The notes beneath the pieces are model-generated. The model saw only the letters and a program-made list of their open reading frames with translations, had not been told where the DNA came from and did no database searches. A stretch of 64,000 nucleotides of DNA from Piscicola geometra (Eukaryota > Annelida > Clitellata > Hirudinida > Piscicolidae). The position numbers and the translations under genes are program-made. Within the stretch, counting starts at the first letter, position 1, and the number at the start of each line of letters is the position of its first letter. Below, one piece after another: positions 51,061 through 64,000 of the stretch. The DNA lies in contig OX030962.1 of assembly GCA_943735955.1 (NCBI GenBank), positions 6,123,120 to 6,187,119 on the forward strand, written 5' to 3'.

Positions 51061-51666
51061 TGTGGTGTAGAGATGGAAGGATGGGTGAATATATGGTGGA
51101 AAAGGGAAAAAGAAGTGAATGTGGGAGGAGGGGGGAGGAGAAGTAAAGGAAAGAAGGGATTCATGTAGGAGTGGAAGAGTGCATAACTGGGTAGCTTGCG
51201 AAGAGAGAATAGCAACACTAGAGAAAGTATAGGGTGAGAATATTGGGAGGAATAGGTGAATAAAGATGGGAAATTGATGAATATTTATTATTTTAAAAAT
51301 TTGGACGATAATGAAGTGTTTAATGAAAGATTGATTGAAGAAAGAAGGCTATACAAAGAGAAGAGAGAATAGTCTCTAGTGGTTTGGAAAAGACTAAAAA
51401 TAATGGATAATATTAATAAATTAAGATTCTTTTAAATATATTGATGATAATAATGATAATGCAAGTCTTTAAAAGTAAATGAACCATAATAATACGTAAA
51501 ATCTTTATATCGCTACTACCAAGATTTAATAATTTAATTTAATAATTATAAATATAATTAGAAAAATTTGATAAAAAGGTTTAAAAAAATAGTGGAAAAA
51601 AGATTAATAAAATAATATGAAAATATAATAATAATAATAAATAATAAAAGCGATAAAAATAGATGA
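51061..51666. other. Intergenic, no gene seen
   Basis: This is AT-rich, with AGA-rich sequence next to the minisatellite. It is downstream of the CDV3 stop codon, so it includes its 3' UTR. Confidence 0.4.
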
Positions 51667-53177
<1,511 letters not shown>

Positions 53178-54282
53178 CTTTAAAGGAAGAACAGATCTAA
53201 GCACACGACTTTCGGCACCCTCGTTTTTGAGCTAAAGTATTTATAATGGATATACTATCAGTCTATTTTTACTTTATTATTATTTATAAATTTTAACTTA
53301 TTTTTATAAACTTTTGTTAATTTTGACGTTTTAATTTTAAAATAAATTTTTATAAATTTATTTAAAATGTAATATTTCAATAATTTTTAACATTTAAATT
53401 CTTTAATTTATTAATCTTAATTACGCAAAGATTGTCAAAACCTAAATTAATTGACAATATATGTGATTTCAGCATGTTACTTCATGTTATTTAAATGCGA
53501 GACAGTGATATTATAATAAGATCAATGTGAGGGTTGCTGTCTGGTTATGTTAACAGTAAACTAAGTGTTTTTAATTAAATATAATATAAAATAAAGAAAA
53601 GATTAACATTTTGGATTACTTGATAATTCACCTAAAAGTGGGTCAATTATTTTAATGTAAAAAAAGTAATAACATGGAAGCATGAGGGTGTAAAGTTTAC
53701 TGTAAACTCCACTGTAAAGGCGTATAAATAAAGCGTGTCCTGGAACTAATCCACCTTATAGTGCCCCTTGCTGCTTGCAAAGATCATTTTTGTTTTTTTT
53801 AGTTCGCTGATGCTTTCGATAATTTCGCTTTGAATCTTTTTGGGGTTAAATTACATTTTTACCAGTTATTTCTATAAAATAAAAGATTGTTAATTATAAG
53901 TAATTAATATGTTAAATAAATATTAAATTTTTTAAATAAATATTACTTTATGAATAAGTAATGTACTAAGTTTGATAAAGGACCTAGATGATAATATTTT
54001 ATTTAAAGTTTAAATAAATGAAAGTTATTATTTCACTGCAGTATCTTGTTTTAGTTAATTATAAAGCATTAACATGTTAATCTCATGATTGAAAATAAAT
54101 GTTATGAACAATGTATACACTTTGAAAATATATCCTTTTCTTGTTAAAAACTACCACATTCAAATTGAAATAAATTTTTTTAAATAATTGTTCATTTGGC
54201 CTATAAAAATTTAGTTTACACACACACAAACACACACAGACGCATGTACAAACTCACACACACCCACTTGTACATGTACAAA

Positions 54283-54374
<92 letters not shown>

Positions 54375-54392
54375 GTTTAAAAGTCAAAGGGA
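53178..54392. other. Intergenic between divergent CDV3 and KH-domain genes
   Basis: This is AT-rich, with a (CA)n microsatellite at 54217-54375 that ends in cacag just 19 bases before the KH gene ATG. No gene was seen. Confidence 0.5.
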
Positions 54393-57053
54393 ATGGCATC
54401 TTCCCAACTACGCAAACTCCTGCTCGCCATCTCCCTGCCACTGACACTCATCTTCTTCTACTACCTCCTCAAACAGGATGAAGGTTGGGTGGACTTTAAA
54501 GGCTTTGAAAACAAATATGTAAATGCACACACTCATTAACACATGTACATAAATACACATAAACACACATACATAAATACAACTAAAAAATACACACACA
54601 CTCATAAAAATACACACACAAACACAATCAATCTCAATAAAATCCTAAATCATCGAAAAATCAATACTTCCCACAAGAATCAAACCCATAACTGAAACGA
54701 TCAAATAAAATTCAAAACAAATTAAAATAAATTCAACGTCAAATATTATCAACATGGCTTGCACTCAAATGAGCTTCAAGACCACTCTATTATCAATAAT
54801 GACGCAACTCAATTAAAAGTTTTAATTGACTGTTTAATTAAAAGTCCACCCTAACCGACAGTTATAATTGAATAAATTAAATAAAAACTTAAACCATTTA
54901 ATTAAAAGTCCACACCAACCAACTGACAGAAGAGAAGAAGGGGGAGGAGGAGGGTGGAGGTGGAGGCAGGTTGACGAGGAAGGTGCCACGCAAGGACATC
55001 TCACTGGTTGTTGGTCATGGAGGGTGCAACATACGTGAGGTTGGTTGGTTGGTTGTTTAGTTGGATGGTTGGTTTGTTGGTCGGTTAGTTGGATGGTTGG
55101 CTGGTTGGTTGGTTGGTTGTTTAGTTGGATGGTTGGTTGGTTGGTTGTTTAGTTGGATGGTTGGTTGGTTGGTTGTTTAGTTGGATGGTTGGTTGGTTGG
55201 TTGTTTAGTTGGTTGTTTAGTTGGATGGTTGGTTGGTCAGTTGGTTGGTTAGTTGGATGGATGGTTATACCATCACCACTACTGTTATCACAACCACTAT
55301 CATCACTACTAGTACTACCCTCACCACCACCACTACCATCACCACTCTCAGATCCAAGAGAAGACAGGTACACGCATAAGTGTGCTGGAGAAGTCGAGTG
55401 ATGAGTGGGAGTTGGTGGTGAGGGGCAGGGATGTGGAGATGGCTGGACAGATGATTGACATCTCAATCTCCGCCCACCCTGTCCTATCTGACACTTCTTT
55501 GGCTCTCTACGTGCCAATCATGTTGGCCGACCTACTTATGGGTAGGTCGTAACATCCAGCCTATATCTAACTATAATCATCACCAGCATCATCACTCCCT
55601 CCCTCGCAATCCACCACCTCCTCCCCTTTCTGCCAGAGAACCAAGGTTTCTTACTGAAGCAAGTGTCACAGGCGTCAGGGGCGCGTGTGAGGGTGGAGGG
55701 GGGTGAGAGGAGGGGCAGGAGGTCGTACGTGCAGATCATCATTACCGGGAACACATACGCCACCAAGGCTGCTAAGGTTCGCTTTTAAACAACAGTTTTT
55801 TAACTCGGTTTTCATAATTTGGAATAATCTTATATCATATAATATATAATATATCAAAGAATATATAATATAATATAATATAATATAATATAATATAATA
55901 TAATATAATATAATATAATATAATATAATATAATATAATATAATATAATATAATATAATATAATATAATATAATATAATATAATATAATATAATATAATA
56001 TAATATAATATAATATAATATAATATAATATAATATAATATAATATAATAACATGAAATACAATATAATATAATATATTAACATAAAATAAAATATAATT
56101 TAATCTATTAAAATAAAATAAAATATAATTTTAAACGTTTGAAAGTATAAGAAAAATGCTATTCCGACTAATAAAAACACGAAATATATATGTAAATAAT
56201 GTATGTAATATATATGCGAACAAGGATGTTGACTTCTTGCCGAAACTTTGAAAATTAGGATAGCAAACATCAAGGCTTAAACTTTTGTGCAGACTTTTTT
56301 ACAATCTTATAGTCAGATTTAGTGCCAATAAAGTGGGGGTTTTGAAATGTGTCCCATGAAACTGAAATCTTGGAATAAAAAAAGAAATAGTGGAGTCTTA
56401 AAGAATAAATGCAGGTTTCAAAGTTATCTGATGGTTTAATCGGAACAGATTTAACCTATTCGTAACTGACCTCCCAGTACAGAATATGTACTAGATTCAA
56501 TAATTTCAATATTTGGTACACCTCTAAGAAACATAAAAGTAGTCATAATAATAATAATAATAATAATAATACAACGACGAATATTATTAACGGGGTGTAA
56601 ACCCGGACAAGCGTCAAGGCAATGATGATATGTTTTACTACAAAAAAATAATGTTTTAAATTATGTCCTTGAATATGCATCCACCATGACAGAGGGCCAT
56701 CATTCACCAGATGTCACTGCTGAATAAAAAGACATCACTATCAGGTATGTCTGATCAATCGATTATTACTCACTCACCCCCTCCATCCACCCGCCCACCC
56801 TGTTATCAATACTTTAGTAATAATGCTAGTATTTTTAGTCTCATTAGTTTGAATTGTAGCAAGTCAATATAGGTATACTGTATACCGTATTCATTGTACA
56901 CTATACACTTGTGTACATTTATATATTTAGTATTTGGTTGTTTCGTTTCATCTTATTCAAAGGCAATTGAAAGTATATTTAGAATTTGAAAATTTATCAT
57001 CATCATCATCATCATCGTCATCATCATTCTCATCATCATCATCATCATCATTC

Positions 57054-57084
<31 letters not shown>

Positions 57085-60000
57085 TCTCATCATCATCACC
57101 AACATCTTCATCATCATTAATATCGTCGTGCTTTCATCATCATCATCATCATCACCGTTAAAACCAACCAAAGCTTTTATTTATCAACAACTGGGGTGAC
57201 AAAAAGTAGAATCAAAACTTTGATTAATATCATTTACAAATAAAATCAAATAACTGATATCATTTCATTTTGTTTCATTCAATTTAATTAAATTAATTTA
57301 TTTATATATAGAATATCGATTTAATTTGTTAGTCAAAATTTGTGATTTTGTGACATGCAGATTACGAATGAATTTGTATTATTGTACACTTCACCACATG
57401 CACGCCTCACCACGTTCCACCCTCTGATTAGTATCTCTAATTGGTTCCATGAGACGATCATGGAAGCACCACCAATACCACCACACGACCACCACGACAA
57501 TTCTCCCTACCGCCATCACTATTACACCATATCTGTGGCACTTATCCCATCCCACCATCACACACCACCATTGCACCTAAGCCATCATCAGCACCACACA
57601 ACTATCATCAGCACTACACAACAATCATAGCACTATCACCACCATCATAGCACTATCACCACCATCATAGCACTATCACCACCATCATAGCACCATCACC
57701 ACCATCATAGCACCATCTCCACCATCATCAGCACCACCACAACCATCATCATCACCACCATCAGCACCACCACAACCATCATCATCACCACCATCAGCAG
57801 GTCAGCACTGGAGGTTGAGGGAGGAAGTGACGGGGGAGGGCGTGGAGAAGGTGTGGTTGGAGGAAGCTACTACAAATGACGTAGCCTACAGCTGCTACAA
57901 AAGTGGAGGAATGAGAGGAGGAGGAGGAGGAGGAGGAGGGGGAGGAGGAGTGAAAGAAGAAAGAAGAGGAGGAAAAAAGGTGGAGGTCGAGGATGAGAAA
58001 GCGCTCAAGAATGAAGTTGATGGAAAGAAGAAGAACAAGGAAGAAATGAAAAGTGAAGAGGTTGATGGAAAGAAGAAAATGAACGACAATAAAAAGAAGA
58101 GAGTGAATGAGGGCAGTTTGTACGAAAGCATATGTGCACACAGAGTAGGAGGGGGAGGAGAGGGGGAGGCAGTGGACAGTTACTACAGCGACGACTTCGA
58201 GAAGATCTACAATGGGCACGTGGCCTTCGAGAAGGCGCATGAACGGGAGGGCAGGGTGGCTTATAGGGAGACCGACTGGTCAGAGAAGCTCGTGGTGGGT
58301 GAGCAGCATGCCGTCATCGATGGCAGTGGAGTTTTCTACCAGAGTGCCAGTTTCATCTCACCTGTTGAGGGTGAGAAGGGAGTGCTGAGGAGGGAGGAGA
58401 AGTCGATGGCGAAGAAGATCATCAGGACTGACCGGGACATCGGCGTGATCCGACAGCTGGACGTGGAACTGCTGCTCAGCGAGGACCTGCCACTCGCCTA
58501 CCCCAGCGTCAAGTACTTCAAGGCGCTCAACCAACTGCTGTGTCTGTACAGGGAGATTGGAGAGGAGAATTATAAGAGGTACCCCTCCATTAGGAGGACT
58601 ATCATCAAGGGTGTCGAGAGGAGTTGCTATTTAGAGGAGCAGAAGATGTTTAGTCGCAAAAAGAAGACTGGGGTGAAATCAAAGTTTTTATACGAAGAAA
58701 AAGAAGCTGAAATAAATAATGATAATAAAATTAGTTCAATCCAGATAAAAATTGGTGATAGAAATAAGAATAAAACACATGTGGAGTGTGAAGAAGTTGT
58801 GGAGGAACATTGTCAAAAGGAGCAGAAGAATAATCTTACTTCAGCGCCATCTGGGATCGTCGTTTCATCAAACAAAACCGAAAGCGTTCATGCAACAGAA
58901 GATAGAACAGATAACATTCTTGTTCACGATGCTGCTGTTACGTTCACAAGTTCTGTTCCAGTAGAAGAGAACATCAACACGAAGAAGAGCGAATCAAAGA
59001 AAGTTTCGCGACCAAGACAGTTGTCTGAGAAATCGGATGGCGCTTGCACTAAAGACAGCGTTGATGCCTCGAAGACGCAAACGACTTGGCTGGCAGAGGA
59101 AGAGGAGGTGCTTGTGCACAGAGATGCGGTGTCCGTCTTGAGCCGCTTGGAGCAGTGTGAGATGGGAGTGCACAAGATGGACGTGAAGACGTTGCTGACG
59201 TTCATTGAAGGAGGAGAGAAGCAGCAAGCAACAAGCACACAAAATGCCCCTCTTGCAGGCAAGTGTTCTCACTCGAAGAAGACACACGAAGGTGCCCTCA
59301 GGAGGGATGTAGGCGTCAAGAAGGTAGCATCGATGCCTCTGGCCGACCTGAAGAAGCAGAACATCATGCCAGATCAGGAGTATCTGGACAAGGAACTGCA
59401 AGATGCACTCGAAGCAGATTCGGCAGAGTTTGTCACTGTGGTGAGGAAGAGGAACAAGCATTCGGAATGCGAAGATGTCCAGCAGAAGAAAGATGCACTG
59501 AGCTCTGGCTCGCTCAGCATAGAAGATAACCACGTCTCTCAAGCGCCATCTGGCGTCGTCGTTTCAGCGAAGAAAACCGAAAGCGTTCATGCATCAGAAG
59601 ATAGAACAGATAACATTCTTGTTCACGATGCTGCTGTTACGTTCACGAGTTCTGTTCCAGTAGAAGAGAACATAGAGGAGAAGAGCGAATCACAGAAAAT
59701 GTCGCGACCAAGACAGTTGTCTGAAAAGTCGGATGTCGATTCATCACACAAAACCGAAACCGTTCATACATCAGAAGATAGAAAAGAACAAATTCAGGTT
59801 GACAAAGTGGCTGTTACGTTCACAAGTTCTGTTCCAGTAGAAGAGAACATCAACACGAAGAAGAGCGAATCAAAGAAAGTTTCGCGACCAAGACAGTTGT
59901 CTGAGAAATCGGATGGCGCTTGCACTAAAGACAGCGTTGATGCCTCGAAGACGCAAACGACTTGGCTGGCAGAGGAAGAGGAGGTGCTTGTGCACAGAGA

Positions 60001-63000
60001 TGCGGTGTCCGTCTTGAGCCGCTTGGAGCAGTGTGAGATGGGAGTGCACAAGATGGACGTGAAGACGTTGCTGACGTTCATTGAAGGAGGAGAGAAGCAG
60101 CAAGCAACAAGCACACAAAATGCCCCTCTTGCAGGCAAGTGTTCTCACTCGAAGAAGACACACGAAGGTGCCCTCAGGAGGGATGTAGGCGTCAAGAAGG
60201 TAGCATCGATGCCTCTGGCCGACCTGAAGAAGCAGAACATCATGCCAGATCAGGAGTATCTGGACAAGGAACTGCAAGATGCACTCGAAGCAGATTCGGC
60301 AGAGTTTGTCACTGTGGTGAGGAAGAGGAACAAGCATTCGGAATGCGAAGATGTCCAGCAGAAGAAAGATGCACTGAGCTCTGGCTCGCTCAGCATAGAA
60401 GATAACCACGTCTCTCAAGCGCCATCTGGCGTCGTCGTTTCAGCGAAGAAAACCGAAAGCGTTCATGCATCAGAAGATAGAACAGATAACATTCTTGTTC
60501 ACGATGCTGCTGTTACGTTCACGAGTTCTGTTCCAGTAGAAGAGAACATAGAGGAGAAGAGCGAATCACAGAAAATGTCGCGACCAAGACAGTTGTCTGA
60601 AAAGTCGGATGTCGATTCATCACACAAAACCGAAACCGTTCATACATCAGAAGATAGAAAAGAACAAATTCAGGTTGACAAAGTGGCTGTTACGTTCACA
60701 AGTTCTGTTCCAGTAGAAGAGAACATCAACACGAAGAAGAGCGAATCAAAGAAAGTTTCGCGACCAAGACAGTTGTCTGAGAAATCGGATGGCGCTTGCA
60801 CTAAAGACAGCGTTGATGCCTCGAAGACGCAAACGACTTGGCTGGCAGAGGAAGAGGAGGTGCTTGTGCACAGAGATGCGGTGTCCGTCTTGAGCCGCTT
60901 GGAGCAGTGTGAGATGGGAGTGCACAAGATGGACGTGAAGACGTTGCTGACGTTCATTGAAGGAGGAGAGAAGCAGCAAGCAACAAGCACACAAAATGCC
61001 CCTCTTGCAGGCAAGTGTTCTCACTCGAAGAAGACACACGAAGGTGCCCTCAGGAGGGATGTAGGCGTCAAGAAGGTAGCATCGATGCCTCTGGCCGACC
61101 TGAAGAAGCAGAACATCATGCCAGATCAGGAGTATCTGGACAAGGAACTGCAAGATGCACTCGAAGCAGATTCGGCAGAGTTTGTCACTGTGGTGAGGAA
61201 GAGGAACAAGCATTCGGAATGCGAAGATGTCCAGCAGAAGAAAGATGCACTGAGCTCTGGCTCGCTCAGCATAGAAGATAACCACGTCTCTCAAGCGCCA
61301 TCTGGCGTCGTCGTTTCAGCGAAGAAAACCGAAAGCGTTCATGCATCAGAAGATAGAACAGATAACATTCTTGTTCACGATGCTGCTGTTACGTTCACGA
61401 GTTCTGTTCCAGTAGAAGAGAACATAGAGGAGAAGAGCGAATCACAGAAAATGTCGCGACCAAGACAGTTGTCTGAAAAGTCGGATGTCGATTCATCACA
61501 CAAAACCGAAACCGTTCATACATCAGAAGATAGAAAAGAACAAATTCAGGTTGACAAAGTGGCTGTTACGTTCACAAGTTCTGTTCCAGTAGAAGAGAAC
61601 ATCAACACGAAGAAGAGCGAATCAAAGAAAGTTTCGCGACCAAGACAGTTGTCTGAGAAATCGGATGGCGCTTGCACTAAAGACAGCGTTGATGCCTCGA
61701 AGACGCAAACGACTTGGCTGGCAGAGGAAGAGGAGGTGCTTGTGCACAGAGATGCGGTGTCCGTCTTGAGCCGCTTGGAGCAGTGTGAGATGGGAGTGCA
61801 CAAGATGGATGTGAAGACGTTGCTGACGTTCATTGAAGGAGGAGAGAAGCAGCAAGCAACAAGCACACAAAATGCCCCTCTTGCAGGCAAGTGTTCTCAC
61901 TCGAAGAAGACACACGAAGGTGCCCTCAGGAGTGATGTAGGCGTCAAGAAGGTAGCATCGATGCGTCTGGCCGACCTGAAGAAGCAGAACATCATGCCAG
62001 ATCAGGAGTATCTGGACAAGGAACTGCAAGATGCACACGAAGCTGATTCGGCAGAGTTTGTCACTGTGGTGAGGAAGAGGAACAAGCATTCGGAATGCGA
62101 AGATGTCCAGCAGAAGAAAGATGCACTGAGCTCTGGCTCGCTCAGCATAGAAGATAACCACGTCTCTCAAGCGCCATCTGGCGTCGTCGTTTCAGCGGAG
62201 AAAACCGAAAGCGTTCATGCATCAGAAGATAGAACAGATAACATTCTTGTTCACGATGCTGCTGTTACGTTCACGAGTTCTGTTCCAGTAGAAGAGAACA
62301 TAGAGGAGAAGAGCGAATCACAGAAAATGTCGCGACCAAGACAGTTGTCTGAAAAGTCGGATGTCGATTCATCACACAAAACCGAAACCGTTCATACATC
62401 AGAAGATAAAAAAGAACAAATTCAGGTTGACGAAGCGGCTGTTACGTTCACGAGTTCTGTTCCAGTAGAAGAGAACATCCAGAAGAAGACCGAATCAAAG
62501 AAAGTTTTGCGACCAAGACAGTTGTCTGAAAAGTCGGATGTCTATTCATCACACAAAACCAAAACCGTTCATACATCAGAAGATAGAAAAGAACAAATTC
62601 AGGTTGACGAAGCGGCTGTTACGTTCACAAGTTCTGTTCCAGGACAAGAGAACATCAACACGAAGAAGACCGAATCAAAGAAAGTTTCGCGACCAAGACA
62701 GCTGTCTGAGAAATCGGATGGCGCTTGCACTAAAGACAGCGTTGATGCCTCGAAGACGCAAACGACTTGGCTGGCAGAGGAAGAGGAGGTGCTTGTGCAC
62801 AGAGATGCGGTGTCCGTCTTGAGCCGCTTGGAGCAGTGTGAGATGGGAGTGCACAAGATGGACGTGAAGACGTTGCTGACGTTCATTGAAGGAGGAGAGA
62901 AGCAGCAAGCAACAAGCACACAAAATGCCCCTCTTGCAGGCAAGTGTTCTCACTCGAAGAAGACACACGAAGGTGCCCTCAGGAGGGATGTAGGCGTCAA

Positions 63001-64000
63001 GAAGGTAGCATCGATGCCTCTGGCCGACCTGAAGAAGCAGAACATCATGCCAGATCAGGAGTATCTGGACAAGGAATTGCAAGATGCACACGAAGCAGAT
63101 TCGGCAGAGTTTGTCACTGTGGTGAGGAAGAGGAACAAGCATTCGGAATGCGAAGATGTCCAGCAGAAGAAAGATGCACTGAGCTCTGGCTCGCTCAGCA
63201 TAGAAGATAACCACGTCTCTCAAGCGCCATCTGGCGTCGTCGTTTCAGCGAAGAAAACCGAAAGCGTTCATGCATCAGAAGATAGAACAGATAACATTCT
63301 TGTTCACGATGCTGCTGTTACGTTCACGAGTTCTATTCCAGTAGAAGAGAACATCCAGAAGAAGAACGAATCACAGAAAGTTTCGCGACCAAGACAGTTG
63401 TCTGAAAAGTCGGATGTCGATTCATCACACAAAACCGAAACCGTTCATACATCAGAAGATAGAAAAAAACAAATTCAGGTTGACGAAGCGGCTGTTACGT
63501 TCAAAAGTTCTGTTCCAGTAGAAGAGAACATCAACACGAAGAAGAGCGAATCAAAGAAAGTTTCGCGCCCAAGACAGTTGTCGGAGAAATCGGATGGCGC
63601 TTGCACTAAAGACAGCGTTGATGCCTCGAAGACGCAAACGACTTGGCTGGCAGAGGAAGAGGAGGTGCTTGTGCACAGAGATGCGGTGTCCGTCTTGAGC
63701 CGCTTGGAGCAGTGTGAGATGGGAGTGCACAAGATGGACGTGAAGACGTTGCTGACGTTCATTGAAGGAGGAGAGAAGCAGCAAGCAACAAGCACACAAA
63801 ATGCCCCTCTTGCAGGCAAGTGTTCTCACTCGAAGAAGACACACGAAGGTGCCCTCAGGAGGGATGTAGGCGTCAAGAAGGTAGCATCGATGCCTCTGGC
63901 CGACCTGAAGAAGCAGAACATCATGCCAGATCAGGAGTATCTGGACAAGGAACTTGAAGATGCACTCGAAGCAGATTCGGCAGAGTTTGTCACTGTGGTG
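54393..64000 (+). CDS. TDRKH/papi-like KH-domain protein, mitochondrial anchor, with giant repeat exon; 3' end outside window
   Basis: Exons: 54393-54483, 54930-55039, 55352-55541, 55637-55776, 56693-56744, 57801 to beyond 64000, all in phase. Exon 1 is a membrane anchor ([20 protein letters not shown]). Exons 2-3 give KH domain 1: [20 protein letters not shown], with GxxG loop GHGG. Exons 3-5 give KH domain 2: [20 protein letters not shown], with a degenerate GxxG loop, then QASGARVRV and YVQIIITG. Anchor plus two KH domains is the TDRKH/papi arrangement; those proteins sit on the mitochondrial outer membrane and act in piRNA 3' trimming with a Tudor domain. AKAP1 (one KH plus Tudor) is the alternative. 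No Tudor domain is visible before the window ends. Exon 6 starts with [20 protein letters not shown], a G/E/K-rich stretch, a unique charged region (58180-58830), then at least six copies of a 292-residue repeat. The frame stays open to 64000, so exon 6 alone codes more than 2060 residues. Confidence 0.75.
55022..55265. repeat. GGTTGGTTGGTT/GTTTAGTTGGAT repeat in KH-gene intron 2
   Basis: Units of about 28-36 bp made of GGTT blocks separated by GTTTAGTTGGATGG start overlapping the exon 2 donor GTGAG|gttggt. Confidence 0.85.
55855..56056. repeat. (TAATA)n pentanucleotide satellite in KH-gene intron 4
   Basis: About 38 almost perfect 5-bp copies in a row, degenerating after 56050. Confidence 0.97.
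57601..57800. repeat. CACCACCATCATAGCACTAT 21-bp repeat ending at exon 6 acceptor
   Basis: Repeats of ACCACCATCATAGCACTATC type shift to CAT/CAC-rich units that themselves supply the acceptor catcagcag|GTCAGC. Confidence 0.85.
58830..64000 (+). repeat. 876-bp coding tandem repeat with nested ~177-bp module
   Basis: The segment coding [14 protein letters not shown] recurs with start points near 59263, 60139, 61015, 61891, 62944 and 63820: spacings 876, 876, 876, 1053, 876. A nested module ([11 protein letters not shown] through [11 protein letters not shown]) occurs at about 58937, 59636, 59812, 60512, 60688, 61388, 61564, 62264, 62441, 62617, 63316 and 63493, that is 1, 2, 2, 2, 3 and 2 copies per large unit. 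The odd 1053 spacing equals 876 plus one 177-bp module. Units differ by only a few bases and all lengths are multiples of 3. Confidence 0.95.

Noticed and set aside
49515..51218. 567-codon minus-strand frame (PHPLISILHPPHTH repeats)
   Set aside because: Pure translation of a 32-bp minisatellite; no domain, no non-repeat conserved part.
58924..63844. Repeated minus-strand open frames of 182 and 114 codons
   Set aside because: They are antisense to the 876-bp coding repeat, which has the supported + strand frame linked by splice sites to the KH exons. They recur only because the repeat does.

Overview
The window is animal nuclear DNA. Genes are split by introns with GT/AG borders, intergenic DNA is AT-rich, and nearly every non-coding stretch carries GAT/CAT, CA/GT or longer tandem repeats. 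The gene content (CASP/CUX, SOX, JUN, SPATA2, REV7, cathepsin Z, ELOF1, BPI/LBP, CHDH, eL43, PTPMT1, NUDT7, TWINKLE, ARL8, CDV3, a TDRKH-like KH protein) is bilaterian. The short introns, AT-richness and homopeptide-rich proteins suggest an invertebrate, perhaps a lophotrochozoan such as an annelid. That last step is inference. No prokaryotic, viral or CRISPR feature was seen.

Layout. 1-1068: 5' end of a CASP/CUX1 gene on the minus strand, cut by the window start. 1410-2523: SOX HMG-box gene (-). 4048-7106: SPATA2/tamozhennic-like PUB-domain gene (+) with a very large low-complexity exon. 9385-11124: JUN (-), with a promoter-like block at 11415-11535. 11812-18582: a ~1843-residue Ig-domain protein (+), unidentified. 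20573-21460: intronless REV7/MAD2L2 (+). 22199-25630: complete 9-exon cathepsin Z (-). 26214-26589: ELOF1 (-). 27183-29281: BPI/LBP family (-). 30087-32076: choline dehydrogenase (+). 32823-33975: ribosomal protein eL43/RPL37A (-), head-to-head with PTPMT1 (34002-35155, +), 26 bp between start codons. 35490-35760: decayed LINE tail. 36485-37213: NUDT7-like Nudix (+). 38273-45382: 16-exon TWINKLE mtDNA helicase (+). 46123-47940: ARL8 (+). 49535-51060: 32-bp minisatellite. 51667-53177: CDV3 (-). 54393 to beyond 64000: KH-domain protein of TDRKH/papi type (+), whose last exon holds an in-frame hierarchical 876-bp tandem repeat and runs off the window.

The genes do not form one pathway. Four of the eight genes between 30 kb and the end encode proteins of mitochondria in other animals (CHDH, PTPMT1, TWINKLE, TDRKH), and NUDT7 is peroxisomal. 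Exon models were built by hand from homology recalled from memory plus GT/AG sites and codon phase. All introns given are phase-consistent except two in the BPI-like gene, which are flagged.

The most unusual structure is the repeat array in the KH protein. Next are the JUN upstream block, which resembles the vertebrate c-jun promoter, and the almost overlapping eL43/PTPMT1 start sites.
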